This document shows, piece after piece, positions 1 to 7,461 of a DNA stretch of 64,000 nucleotides (position 1 is its first letter; every line of letters begins with the position of its first letter). The notes beneath the pieces were generated by a model, which had not been told where the DNA came from, did no database searches, and worked only from the letters and a program-made list of their open reading frames with translations. The DNA is from CAZBME01 sp964645835 (GTDB lineage Bacteria; Desulfobacterota; Syntrophia; Syntrophales; UBA8958). A program made the position numbers and the translations under genes. The stretch spans positions 99,174-163,173 of the forward strand of contig CAZYDG010000085.1 of the NCBI GenBank assembly GCA_964645835.1. The letters are read 5' to 3'.

Positions 1-11
1 GTGAGCCTCAT
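1..11 (-). CDS. Start of a further pilin-operon gene (partial)
   Basis: On the minus strand an ATG at 11-9 overlaps the stop codon of the PilV-like gene in an ATGA arrangement, and the frame (Met-Arg-Leu) runs off the left edge. Operon position suggests another minor pseudopilin such as PilW, but only the first codons are visible, so this is inference from context. Confidence 0.3.
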
Positions 12-448
12 GGACACCCTTTCCGGAATGTCTCTTGCTGAATAGCGAGGAGACTTCCCCTGATGCCGTTTGCGTTGCCTGCCCAGGTCACTTGAATCAT
101 GACGAGCCATGAATTGGTTGTCGCCCCGGGATTGATCGTTGTTGCGACGGTAAAAACAGCGTCTCCGGGTGGTTCTATTGAGGTATTGTTGCCGCTTACA
201 TTGACCGTGCTTGTCGTTGTGCCGAGTGATGGTGCTGCATTGCATGGATTTGCGAGTTGTTCCTGCTGTTTCTGCAATTCCTGGTAAAGGATACCCGCCG
301 CACGGCCCATGTAGTCCGACCTGGCTGATGCCTTCCAGGCCATGGGCTGTATGGAGAGGATGGCCAGGAGAGCTACAGTGGTCAGGAAAATGGCAATAAC
401 CGCTTCCAGAAGGCTGAACCCCCGATTATCGCATGGCGAACTGTACAT
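8..448 (-). CDS. PilV-like type IV pilus minor pseudopilin
   Basis: This 146-residue protein carries a class III prepilin leader: a short polar N-terminus, then RGFSLLEAVIAIFLTT at about residues 9-24, with Gly-Phe at the peptidase cleavage site and Glu at mature position 5, followed by a hydrophobic helix. The rest is a small polar domain with no enzymatic motif. Minor pseudopilins of this kind prime and cap the pilus in the inner membrane and periplasm. It overlaps the end of the FimT-like gene by 23 bases and is followed by another start in ATGA overlap, so it sits inside a pilin operon. The PilV assignment comes from leader type, size and gene order. A type II secretion minor pseudopilin (GspI-like) is an alternative. 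Confidence 0.75.
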   Translation of the reverse strand: MYSSPCDNRGFSLLEAVIAIFLTTVALLAILSIQPMAWKASARSDYMGRAAGILYQELQKQQEQLANPCNAAPSLGTTTSTVNVSGNNTSIEPPGDAVFTVATTINPGATTNSWLVMIQVTWAGNANGIRGSLLAIQQETFRKGCP

Positions 449-866
449 CGGCCCTCCCGGTTATATTTATTGTAATCTTTGCCGTGGAACCAACACTGTT
501 TTTGATATTTATAGTGCCAGTGGACACCGTGCCACGGGTTCGGAAATCTAATTGTTTGTTATTGGTAGGAATATACAATCCGGAGCCAAAAATATTGAGA
601 TCTTTTGTCTCCATTGAGATGAAAGGTGATTGCGAGATGGTGTATGTGCTTGTATTTTTTGTAATGTTGATTCGGTATGGTGTTCCCTCCGCCATGGCCC
701 GCTGCTTGCACGATGCAATATCCGCCATCATGCCCCTGGCGGCTGCCCTCAAGTTTGTATTGTCCCGCTGATGTTGCCATGCGTAAGAAGACATGCTGCC
801 TAATATACCGATGACAGCGATGACAATGATCAGTTCAATTAAAGAAAATCCCTTTCGATGTTCCAT
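426..866 (-). CDS. FimT/GspH-like pseudopilin
   Basis: This 146-residue protein begins MEHRKGFSLIELIIVIAVIG, a textbook prepilin leader with KGF|SLIEL cleavage context and Glu at position +5, followed by a hydrophobic N-terminal helix. The remainder, rich in Thr, Ile and Asn, fits the beta-rich C-terminal domain of FimT/GspH pseudopilins. It is the first gene of the leftward pilin operon, with the PilV-like gene starting inside its last codons. Transcription must begin in the AT-rich region 867-1214, which it shares divergently with the lipid operon. FimT-type proteins take part in pilus priming, and in some species in DNA uptake. Family membership is secure; the precise role is not. Confidence 0.8.
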   Translation of the reverse strand: MEHRKGFSLIELIIVIAVIGILGSMSSYAWQHQRDNTNLRAAARGMMADIASCKQRAMAEGTPYRINITKNTSTYTISQSPFISMETKDLNIFGSGLYIPTNNKQLDFRTRGTVSTGTINIKNSVGSTAKITINITGRADVQFAMR

Positions 867-1110
867 GACCTATGGTTCTTATAATTGATAATTGCAATGT
901 ATAATAATTGTGGCCTATATGAAATTAATTACGATAAATCAAGATAATATTTATTGATAAATGTAAATAATTTTTAAATAACTTTATTTGATGAAATATG
1001 CTCTTGGCTGATTGTTATTACTCATTTCTCTTGATTTTTGCGCCAGAGTTTTAATTTTGTTAGCCTCTATCGATCTTTAAGGGACAGCTTTTCAAAATAA
1101 AACTGTTTAC

Positions 1111-1189
1111 AGGAGATTTTTCGTGATATGCAATCTCCTTACGGTATTTTATGAAACCGTGATCGGATTGCATAAGATCCGGTCACGAT
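1111..1189 (+). promoter_or_regulatory. Leader of the lipid operon with two inverted repeats
   Basis: The 348-base divergent gap 867-1214 has no gene and is strongly AT-rich up to about 1100. It ends with two hairpins. One has perfect 8-bp arms at 1111-1118 and 1132-1139. The other pairs 1156-1168 with 1177-1189 around an 8-base loop, with one mismatch and one G-U pair. Neither is followed by a T-run, so they do not look like intrinsic terminators. The second ends about 25 bases before the first ACP start, which has a GAGGA ribosome site. They may be operators or a regulated leader. I found no convincing -35/-10 pair. Confidence 0.4.
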
Positions 1190-1214
1190 AAATCTGTATC
1201 TGTAGAGGATAAGC

Positions 1215-1487
1215 ATGGATCAACTGATTGCTGAACTGAAGATAAAGATAATCGAAACCTTGAATCTCATAGATGTGACAACTGACGATATCGATGCGGA
1301 TGCCCAACTCATCGGGGGCGATCTTGGTCTTGATTCCATCGATGTCCTGGAACTGGTGATGATGCTTGAGAAAGATTATGGCGTGGAGATCGACAGCAGG
1401 GAACTTGGTGTCAAGGTTTTTGCTTCCGTATCTGCTCTGGCGGAATACGTCTATGAGCACAGAACTGACACGTGTGCCGGAAAGTAG
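1215..1487 (+). CDS. Acyl carrier protein (first of four)
   Basis: This is a 90-residue acidic helical protein with the carrier-protein motif GLDSIDVLEL; Ser41 is the expected 4'-phosphopantetheine attachment site. A GAGGA ribosome site lies 8 bases before the ATG. It would carry growing acyl chains as thioesters in the cytoplasm for the ketosynthases encoded downstream, after activation by the Sfp-type domain encoded at the end of the operon. It is the first gene of the plus-strand lipid operon. It is distinct in sequence from the three other ACPs in the window, which suggests separate pathway roles. A housekeeping AcpP is unlikely because no fabD, fabG or fabF set accompanies it. Confidence 0.9.
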   Translation: MDQLIAELKIKIIETLNLIDVTTDDIDADAQLIGGDLGLDSIDVLELVMMLEKDYGVEIDSRELGVKVFASVSALAEYVYEHRTDTCAGK

Positions 1488-1535
1488 CACCGGGAACCGT
1501 AATCCAACGCAAAATTTCAGTCAAATTGAGTGGAG

Positions 1536-1598
1536 AGTAGTGGGGCATTGGCCGCCTTCCGGCCCAGGGGACTTTTCCCATCTTTAACTTATAGATGA
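1536..1598 (+). repeat. Truncated left half of the 118-bp palindromic repeat
   Basis: This starts with AGTAGTGGGGCATTGG and runs through CAGGGGACTTTTCCC to ATAGATGA, matching the left half of the full copies at 5267 and 18612. The right half is missing, so the large palindrome cannot form here. It abuts the ribosome site and start of the CrtI-like gene at 1609. Confidence 0.7.
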
Positions 1599-1608
1599 AA
1601 GGGATGCC

Positions 1609-3090
1609 ATGATGAAATCAGGGATGATGCCGGGTCATGCCCTCATTATCGGATCCGGTATCGGTGGCCTCACTGCTGGCATTATCCTGTCGAAACTTCA
1701 TATACCCGTCACGGTTGTAGAAAAAAACGCGCTTCCCGGGGGGCTGATGCGTAGTTATCGCAAATCCGGCATCGATTGTCCTGTCGGGGTTCATTACATG
1801 GGAGCCCTTGATGCAGGTCAACCGCTGCGAAGGATTTGGGATGACCTTGGCGTCACTTCGGCAATTCCCCTGGATCGTATGGGAACGGAAGGCATTGTCG
1901 ATCGCTATGTGTTTGACGATTTCATCTTCGACCTCCCCACGGGACTCGATGCCTTCGAGGAGAGCCTGAACCGGACATTCCCGGATGAACCCCGTCAAAT
2001 TTCCATGATCATGGCTGATCTGCGAAAGATGTCCAGCCTGCTGAACTCTCTCGATATGGTCCTGTCTCCGGATATGGCCTTTCTATTACCCGAGAGCTTG
2101 GAGCCTATGGGAGAACGTCTCCACCTGATGGCCTGTTCCCGGCGACTAACGAGTGTCCTGGCTGTCCCGTCAACGTTGATCGGCGTTCCTCTTCACGACT
2201 GTCCGGTTTTTTATTATTACATGACCCTGGCCTCCTACCTGATGTCTTCCTGGCGCCTTGCCTGCAGCGGCGCCCATATGGCGGAGGCTTTTGTGTCGCG
2301 CCTTCAGGCCCTTGGCGGCCGCCTTGTAACTGGGGATGGTGTTGTATCCATCAAGGTCGATTCAGGGCAGGTGGAGGGCGTCTTGCTGGACTCCGGCACG
2401 TTTATTCCGGCGGATACCGTAATTGCCGCCCTTCACCCGAAGAAGCTATTATCTCTCCTGCCGCTTGCCGAGGTACGGCCTTCTTACAGCCAGCGTGTTT
2501 CCCAACTTACTGACACAAAGGGGATATTCGGCATTCACCTTGCCTTGAACGCCGAAGTTAATAAACCCCTTCCTTATAATATCTATCGCCTGCGGCCCGA
2601 ACCGGACGGCTCCCTGATACGCGGCGTATTTTATCAACTCCGGCAAAGCGGGCGACCAGACACGAATCTCTTGTCCATTATCACGGCAAGCGGAATCGAA
2701 GAGTGGAGGCTTTGGGAACATACACAGACCGGGCATCGCGGAGGAGATTATCAGGCGGCAAAGGAACAGAAAGCCATCCCCTTTATTCAAGAAGCGTCCG
2801 AATTATTCGGTCCGCTTTCGGAGATGAAGATTATTGATATTTATACACCATTGAGCCTGCGAGACTGGGTGGGAAGTCCCGACGGCTCGCCTTACGGCAT
2901 TCTGCGTTCAGCAGGGCAACTCATGAAGACCGCATCCCTGAATCGCCCGTCTGTCAAAGGCCTGTATCCGGCGGGGCAGAATCGCTTGTGTCCGGGCATC
3001 ATGGGGACAATGCTGGGCTCCTTTCAGGCCGTCAGGCAGATCATCGGCAGGGAAGCCTTTGACATGGATGTTCTGGGCGGTCTCATATGA
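1609..3090 (+). CDS. CrtI/phytoene desaturase-like FAD oxidoreductase
   Basis: This 493-residue protein opens with a dinucleotide-binding fold (IIGSGIGGLTAG at about residues 13-24, then VVEKNALPGG near 36), the FAD signature of the phytoene desaturase/amine oxidoreductase superfamily. A C-terminal FAD-closing segment, LYPAGQNRLCPGIMG, lies near residue 450. Length fits CrtI-like desaturases and CrtISO-like isomerases. Such enzymes act on long hydrophobic polyenes, here presumably an ACP- or membrane-bound acyl chain, since no carotenoid genes are present. CrtI-like proteins are among the candidate ladderane genes proposed from anammox genomes. The stop overlaps the next ATG (ATGA), showing tight coupling to the B12 radical SAM gene. 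Desaturation, isomerisation or saturation cannot be told apart from sequence. Confidence 0.8.
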   Translation: MMKSGMMPGHALIIGSGIGGLTAGIILSKLHIPVTVVEKNALPGGLMRSYRKSGIDCPVGVHYMGALDAGQPLRRIWDDLGVTSAIPLDRMGTEGIVDRYVFDDFIFDLPTGLDAFEESLNRTFPDEPRQISMIMADLRKMSSLLNSLDMVLSPDMAFLLPESLEPMGERLHLMACSRRLTSVLAVPSTLIGVPLHDCPVFYYYMTLASYLMSSWRLACSGAHMAEAFVSRLQALGGRLVTGDGVVSIKVDSGQVEGVLLDSGTFIPADTVIAALHPKKLLSLLPLAEVRPSYSQRVSQLTDTKGIFGIHLALNAEVNKPLPYNIYRLRPEPDGSLIRGVFYQLRQSGRPDTNLLSIITASGIEEWRLWEHTQTGHRGGDYQAAKEQKAIPFIQEASELFGPLSEMKIIDIYTPLSLRDWVGSPDGSPYGILRSAGQLMKTASLNRPSVKGLYPAGQNRLCPGIMGTMLGSFQAVRQIIGREAFDMDVLGGLI

Positions 3091-4436
3091 AGGTGTTGCT
3101 CGTATCGGCCAATACGATGATCCAGCCTTATCCGGCCTATCCCATCGGACTGGATTATGTACGTAACGCCATTTCACCGCCTCATGACGTGAAGAACGTC
3201 GATATGAACGAACTCAAAGACGACGTGACCCTGGCCGCCGTCCTGGACGATTACAACCCCGATGTGGTCGGCATTTCGATCAGGAACATTGATAATGCCG
3301 ATGATACCCATACGGAATCTTTCGTCGCAAAGATAAGGACCATTATCGGTGTTGTCCGTCGTCATTCAACTGGCCGGATTGTTCTGGGAGGGAGCGGCTT
3401 TACCATTCTTCCCGGCGAATTCATGGCAAGGCTTGATGCCGATTTTGGTGTTATCGGAGAAGGGGAGCGGTTCCTGCAGATTCTTGCCGCCCTGGAACGG
3501 GGAGAGCCCGTGTCCGGTCTTCCGGGAGTGGTCGTCGGGAGGGAGCAGGCGATCTTCCCGGAGCCCTTGGCCATTCCCATCAGTCGCGGCGTCATCCCGG
3601 ATCAATCCTACCGGTCTTTCTACCTCAGACGAGGCGGAATGTTGAATCTACAAACGAAACGCGGTTGTCCCTTCTCGTGCATCTACTGCACCTATCCCCA
3701 CATTGAAGGGAGCCGTTTCCGTTTCGTACCTCCGGATGACGTGGCCCGGACGGCGAGAATACTTCAGGATGGCGGGGCTAAGTATCTTTATATTACCGAT
3801 TCGTCCTTCAACGGCAGCTACGACCATAGCACGGCAGTGGCCCTGGCTTTCAGAAATGCCGGCGTGTCCATTCCCTGGGGCGGTTTCTTCACGCCGACGG
3901 CACCGCCGCCCGATTATTACAAACGGCTTGCCGATGTAGGACTCATGCATGTTGAATTCGGCACGGAGGCCCTTTCCGACGCCATGCTCTGCGCCTACCG
4001 GAAACCCTTCCGTAAGGAGGATGTCTATAAGTCTCATTGTCTCGTGGTTGAGGCCGGCATCCACGTCGCCCATTATCTAATGATCGGTGGACCGGGCGAA
4101 GACAACCAGACACTGGATGAAACCCTGGCCAATGCAGAGAGTCTGGATAAGGCGGTGTTTTTTGTCTTCAGTGGTGTACGGATTTATCCCCATACGGCAC
4201 TGTTTGATCTGGCCATGAAGGAAGGCCGGATTGGAACAGGGACCGACCTTCTGGACCCGGTGTTTTACTGGTCTCCCGCTTTGCAGCGGGATCTGGTGAT
4301 GAGACGCATGGAAGATCATGCCAAAGGACGTGGAAACTGGGTGGTCGGTTCAGGACCGCCCGGCATGAACAGGGTTATTGCACGGCTCCATAGTCGTGGA
4401 TATGTGGGCCCCTTATGGGAGCATCTGGTGCAATGA
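3087..4436 (+). CDS. B12-binding radical SAM protein
   Basis: This 449-residue protein has an N-terminal Rossmann-like cobalamin-binding domain (about 1-140, with VVGISIRN and RIVLGGSGFTILPGE) and a radical SAM barrel. The cluster motif CPFSCIYC places the [4Fe-4S] ligands at Cys194, Cys198 and Cys201. The classical DxHxxG cobalamin motif is not visible, as is common in this superfamily (BchE, hopanoid methylases). Members methylate unactivated carbons or form C-C bonds and rings. Context in a fatty-acid-like operon argues for a lipid acyl substrate. It overlaps the genes on both sides by ATGA. A similar protein type recurs in ladderane-type clusters. The exact reaction is unknown. Confidence 0.85.
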   Translation: MKVLLVSANTMIQPYPAYPIGLDYVRNAISPPHDVKNVDMNELKDDVTLAAVLDDYNPDVVGISIRNIDNADDTHTESFVAKIRTIIGVVRRHSTGRIVLGGSGFTILPGEFMARLDADFGVIGEGERFLQILAALERGEPVSGLPGVVVGREQAIFPEPLAIPISRGVIPDQSYRSFYLRRGGMLNLQTKRGCPFSCIYCTYPHIEGSRFRFVPPDDVARTARILQDGGAKYLYITDSSFNGSYDHSTAVALAFRNAGVSIPWGGFFTPTAPPPDYYKRLADVGLMHVEFGTEALSDAMLCAYRKPFRKEDVYKSHCLVVEAGIHVAHYLMIGGPGEDNQTLDETLANAESLDKAVFFVFSGVRIYPHTALFDLAMKEGRIGTGTDLLDPVFYWSPALQRDLVMRRMEDHAKGRGNWVVGSGPPGMNRVIARLHSRGYVGPLWEHLVQ

Positions 4437-5271
4437 AACGAGGAGCCGCCATGGTAATGTCCTCCGCTTGCGCCCATGGCTCCCCGGCTCTGAAGGTGGG
4501 TTTTGCGGCTTTCCTCGGCGCTTTGATCCTCTCCATAATCAGACTTGAGTGGGCGGCCTTGCCCCTGATTGTCTTTGTATTGACATGCCTGGGCGCTCCC
4601 TTGTTTCCCACTGCCGGTTTTTTCCTCCCCATAATCAGCCGGGGTTGCACGGGAAGGCCTGCGTATCCTTAACCTTTGACGACGGTCCCGATCCCGATGT
4701 GACGGTGCCCCTCCTGGGGCTTTTGGCGCGCTACCGGGTGAAGGCGACCTTCTTCGTCACGGGCCGAAAGGCTGAGCAATATGGTAATCTACTGTCGGAG
4801 ATTCTGAGACAGGGCCATACTTTGGGTAATCATTCCTATGGCCACGATCCGTTTTTGATGTTCCGGTCATCCACCGCCCTTGACCGAGAGATCAGCGATG
4901 CACAGGCCGTTTTACGGCGATTCGGAGTTTTGCCCCTTGCCTTCAGGCCCCCCGTTGGGGTGACAAACCCGAAATTGGCGGGTGTGCTTAGCCGTAATGG
5001 GATGTATTGCCTGAACTTCTCCTGCCGTGCCGTTGACTTCGGGAATCGTCATGTTGCGGGTCTTTCCGGCAGAATCTTGAAAAAAGTTAAACCCGACGAT
5101 ATCATCCTTCTTCACGATGTCCAGCCGCCGCAGGGGATGGGCGTAGAAACCTGGCTTCATGAAGTGGAGCTCATCCTTTGCGGCCTGAGTGATGCGGGAT
5201 TAAAAATCATTCCGCTGGCCGATCTGATCGGCAGGCCTGTTATGATTTCAACCAAATCGATTGGAGAGTAG
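4433..5271 (+). CDS. Polysaccharide deacetylase-family protein, frameshifted
   Basis: The start ATG overlaps the previous stop (ATGA). The first frame encodes two hydrophobic segments (VGFAAFLGALILSIIRL, then LPLIVFVLTCLGAPLF) ending GFFLPIISRGCTG and stops at 4672. The catalytic domain continues in the next frame as KACVSLTFDDGPDPDV, with the NodB motif TFDDGPD, then HTLGNHSYGHDP and FRPPVGVTNP, and ends at 5271. Joining the frames needs one extra base near 4650-4660, so this is a real frameshift mutation, a sequencing error or recoding. NodB-type enzymes remove N- or O-acyl groups; in lipid clusters the substrate may be a head group. The last residues and stop codon lie inside a palindromic repeat. 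An internal start at 4549 would give a domain-only product. Confidence 0.75.
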
Positions 5272-5384
5272 CGAGGCATTGGCCTTGCGGCTCAGGGAAT
5301 TTTTTCCTTCTTTCATCCAAAGATGGCTTTACTGATACGAGTTGGGAAAAATCCTATTCACCTCCAGACCAATACCCCACTACT
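5267..5384 (+). repeat. 118-bp palindromic MITE-like repeat (full copy 1)
   Basis: Imperfect terminal inverted repeats start AGTAGCGAGGCATTGG and end AGACCAATACCCCACTACT; inner arms ATTTTTTCC and GGGAAAAATCC also pair, so the whole 118 bp can fold as one long hairpin. A second full copy of identical length lies at 18612-18729. Similarity continues about 75 bp beyond the right terminus, with a shared GGATTTTGGTGGTG block. The stop codon of the preceding deacetylase is inside the element. The rest of the 271-base gap to 5543 is AT-rich, with no gene. Confidence 0.75.
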
Positions 5385-5543
5385 ATTGGTCAGACTAAAT
5401 CAAAATCTTAGGATTTTGGTGGTGGATTTGGGGATCACAAAAATATTGATAAGCTATTTGATCAATGATAAGAATTCACGTTTAAATTATCGATTCAATG
5501 GAGTGAATTCGTATAATACCGTTAAAGAGATTATCCGGCGTTT

Positions 5544-5933
5544 ATGCAAGATGAAGGGCAGTGGCATAGCCTTACGTATTTAAGAGATACATCGGGGAAT
5601 GCCCCGGGAGCATTACTTTCAGCGGCGGCATGCCTTGAGGCCTCCTCATTGTGGTTTTCCGGCCATTTCCCTCAGGAGCCCATCCTGCCGGGCATTGCCG
5701 TCCTGTCCATGGTAGCTGATTTTATCCGGCGGGATGCCCTTGAGATGGGGGAACGCGTGAGGATTACGGGTATCCGGCGGGTACGGTTCCGGGTCCCCAT
5801 CAGGCCCGGCGACTCTTTGTCCATATCGCTTTTGCCGTTTCCCGGTGGGAATGACGGGTGCCGCCAATTTAAGGTGACAGTCGGCGGCGAGACGGCCTGT
5901 TCGGGCATGATGAATGTAGTATCCTGTGGATAA
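5544..5933 (+). CDS. FabA/FabZ-like 3-hydroxyacyl-ACP dehydratase
   Basis: This 129-residue single hotdog-fold protein has the motif GHFPQEPILPGI, with His41 in the catalytic His position of FabZ and the Pro-Gly turn typical of 3-hydroxyacyl-ACP dehydratases. It would remove water from 3-hydroxyacyl-ACP in the cytoplasm, giving trans-2-enoyl chains. It is slightly shorter than FabZ, and the acidic catalytic partner on the long helix is not obvious. A polyketide-like variant is therefore possible. It stands between a repeat and the second ACP gene. The ATG at 5544 lacks a strong ribosome site. No ketoreductase accompanies it, so its substrate must come from a reductase encoded elsewhere. Confidence 0.75.
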   Translation: MQDEGQWHSLTYLRDTSGNAPGALLSAAACLEASSLWFSGHFPQEPILPGIAVLSMVADFIRRDALEMGERVRITGIRRVRFRVPIRPGDSLSISLLPFPGGNDGCRQFKVTVGGETACSGMMNVVSCG

Positions 5934-6005
5934 AGCATTTGCGATGCCCCGTATGCTGTCCAGCTCTGTTTTGCGATTGTTGTTACTGTGTAAGGAGGAA
6001 TGTGT

Positions 6006-6275
6006 ATGTCTGTAGGTGTCGATATCGATGCGTTGATCATCCGGATCGCGGAGATCATCATCTTTGAGCTTAAGCTGGAGGATATCACGCCGGAAACGTT
6101 TGCGCCGGACCTTGATCTGGTCGATGAGCTCGGCGTGGACAGTATGGATTTGGCGACGGTAGTCCTTGTCCTTCAGGATGAATACGAAATTACCATCGAT
6201 GAAGATGATTACCCCAGGCTCGGCTCTATTCGTAAGATTGCCGATTATATCCAGCAGAAGCTGGCCCAACAATAA
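6006..6275 (+). CDS. Acyl carrier protein (second)
   Basis: This 89-residue acidic carrier protein has the motif LGVDSMDLATV, with Ser46 as the predicted phosphopantetheine site. An ideal AAGGAGG ribosome site at 5992-5998 is seven bases from the ATG at 6006 but touches the earlier ATG at 6000, so the later start is chosen. The motif DSMDL is the canonical carrier form, unlike the DSIDALEL-type motifs of the other three ACPs. It sits directly before the radical SAM pair, and a carrier-bound acyl chain is a plausible substrate for those enzymes. That pairing is inference from gene order. Confidence 0.88.
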   Translation: MSVGVDIDALIIRIAEIIIFELKLEDITPETFAPDLDLVDELGVDSMDLATVVLVLQDEYEITIDEDDYPRLGSIRKIADYIQQKLAQQ

Positions 6276-6297
6276 ATGACCGGCGCCTGATATCGCT

Positions 6298-7389
6298 ATG
6301 GAAAAAGCCAATGCACATGCAGCAACGCGATGCGATGATAATACAAAGAAATGGAAATTTTCCGAGATCCTGGCTGATCCGGAGGTTCATGCTCGTTGGG
6401 AGAAGGTGCGGAAGTATTTTTTTCTTCGCGAATCAACGTACGATGTGACCACGCGCTGCAATATCAGGTGCGACGGCTGTTATTATTATGAGGGGCAGAA
6501 GCAATTCGCCACTCCAAACGAAGACAGTGAGGCCTGGCGGGTCCTAATGAAGGCGGAAAAGGAGCGGGGTATTACCTTTGTCGTCCTGGCCGGCGCCGAA
6601 CCCTCCCTGGTCCCTCAAATCCTCGAAGCCTGTTACGGGGAAATCCCACTGGGATGCATCGCGACTAACGGCGTCAAACGCATTCCCGATTCTGTAGGCT
6701 ACAACATTCATATTTCCGTGTGGGGCAACGATGAAACCAGCAGGCGCATCCGAAAAGCCAAAAACCTTCTTACGAAGCAACTCGATAATTACCGGGATGA
6801 TCCACGGGCCATGTTCGTCTATACGTTTACGCGGGATAATATCGATGAGGCCTACGAGGTCATGGATATCATCGCAGGCCAAAACGGCAGGATGACCTTC
6901 AATATGTTTTCCGCTCCCGTCGGCTATGAAAACAATCTCCGCCATAATGCGTCTTCCCTGGACCGGACCCGCCGGGTAATGGTCGATCTCATGTCCCAAT
7001 ACCCGCAGCATGTTGTTTATTCTCATTATAATGCTGTGGCCCATACCCATGAACTTGGTCTCCATGAACTTTACGGCTGTGCCTATCCGCGGATGAACCC
7101 CTCGAAGGATATTGGCCTGGGCCGGTCGTTCAGGCAATACCGGGCCGATTTGTCCTGGGATCGGGAGGTTGCCTGTTGTGTCCCCGATACGGATTGCTCC
7201 GACTGCCGTCATTACGCCTCGGGCAGCGCCGTCGTAACGGCCCGTCTCTATCGTCATGTGACGGACCCCGATACGTTCCGGGCATGGCTGGATTATGTCG
7301 ATACGTATCTGGCCGTCTGGGTGACGGGTTATGAAAAAGGTGAGAATCTCTGCCGGAAGTGGGTGAATCCCCCCGAACGGCCATCATGA
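6298..7389 (+). CDS. Radical SAM protein of the lipid cluster (paralogue A)
   Basis: This 363-residue protein has the radical SAM motif CNIRCDGC (Cys54, Cys58, Cys61) preceded by YDVTTR, and LAGAEPSLVP in place of the usual GGEP strand. The C-terminal third holds extra cysteines (YGCAYP, VACCVPDTDCSDC) that could bind an auxiliary iron-sulphur cluster, as in SPASM or twitch proteins. It has no B12-binding domain. It is clearly paralogous to the next gene, with the same motif order and C-terminal Cys pattern. Paired non-B12 radical SAM genes next to ACP and ketosynthase genes are a feature of ladderane-type clusters. Radical chemistry on an acyl-ACP, such as ring formation, is plausible but unproven. 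Confidence 0.8.
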   Translation: MEKANAHAATRCDDNTKKWKFSEILADPEVHARWEKVRKYFFLRESTYDVTTRCNIRCDGCYYYEGQKQFATPNEDSEAWRVLMKAEKERGITFVVLAGAEPSLVPQILEACYGEIPLGCIATNGVKRIPDSVGYNIHISVWGNDETSRRIRKAKNLLTKQLDNYRDDPRAMFVYTFTRDNIDEAYEVMDIIAGQNGRMTFNMFSAPVGYENNLRHNASSLDRTRRVMVDLMSQYPQHVVYSHYNAVAHTHELGLHELYGCAYPRMNPSKDIGLGRSFRQYRADLSWDREVACCVPDTDCSDCRHYASGSAVVTARLYRHVTDPDTFRAWLDYVDTYLAVWVTGYEKGENLCRKWVNPPERPS

Positions 7390-7461
7390 CGGGCAGGCAG
7401 TCGATATGCCGGTCTGTTGCTTCTTGGCGGTAAAGTAAATGTTGTTGAAAAGAGAAGGTGA

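Noticed and set aside
1609..3090. Carotenoid desaturase in a carotenoid pathway
   Set aside because: No phytoene synthase, GGPP synthase or cyclase genes are in the window; the context is acyl-carrier-based lipid synthesis.
5323..5583. 86-codon plus-strand frame after the deacetylase
   Set aside because: It begins inside the palindromic repeat, has no ribosome site and no family resemblance, and overlaps the dehydratase start.
5646..6311. 221-codon minus-strand frame opposite the dehydratase and second ACP
   Set aside because: It is antisense to two genes with clear motifs; its composition is that of a shadow frame and it shows no domain.
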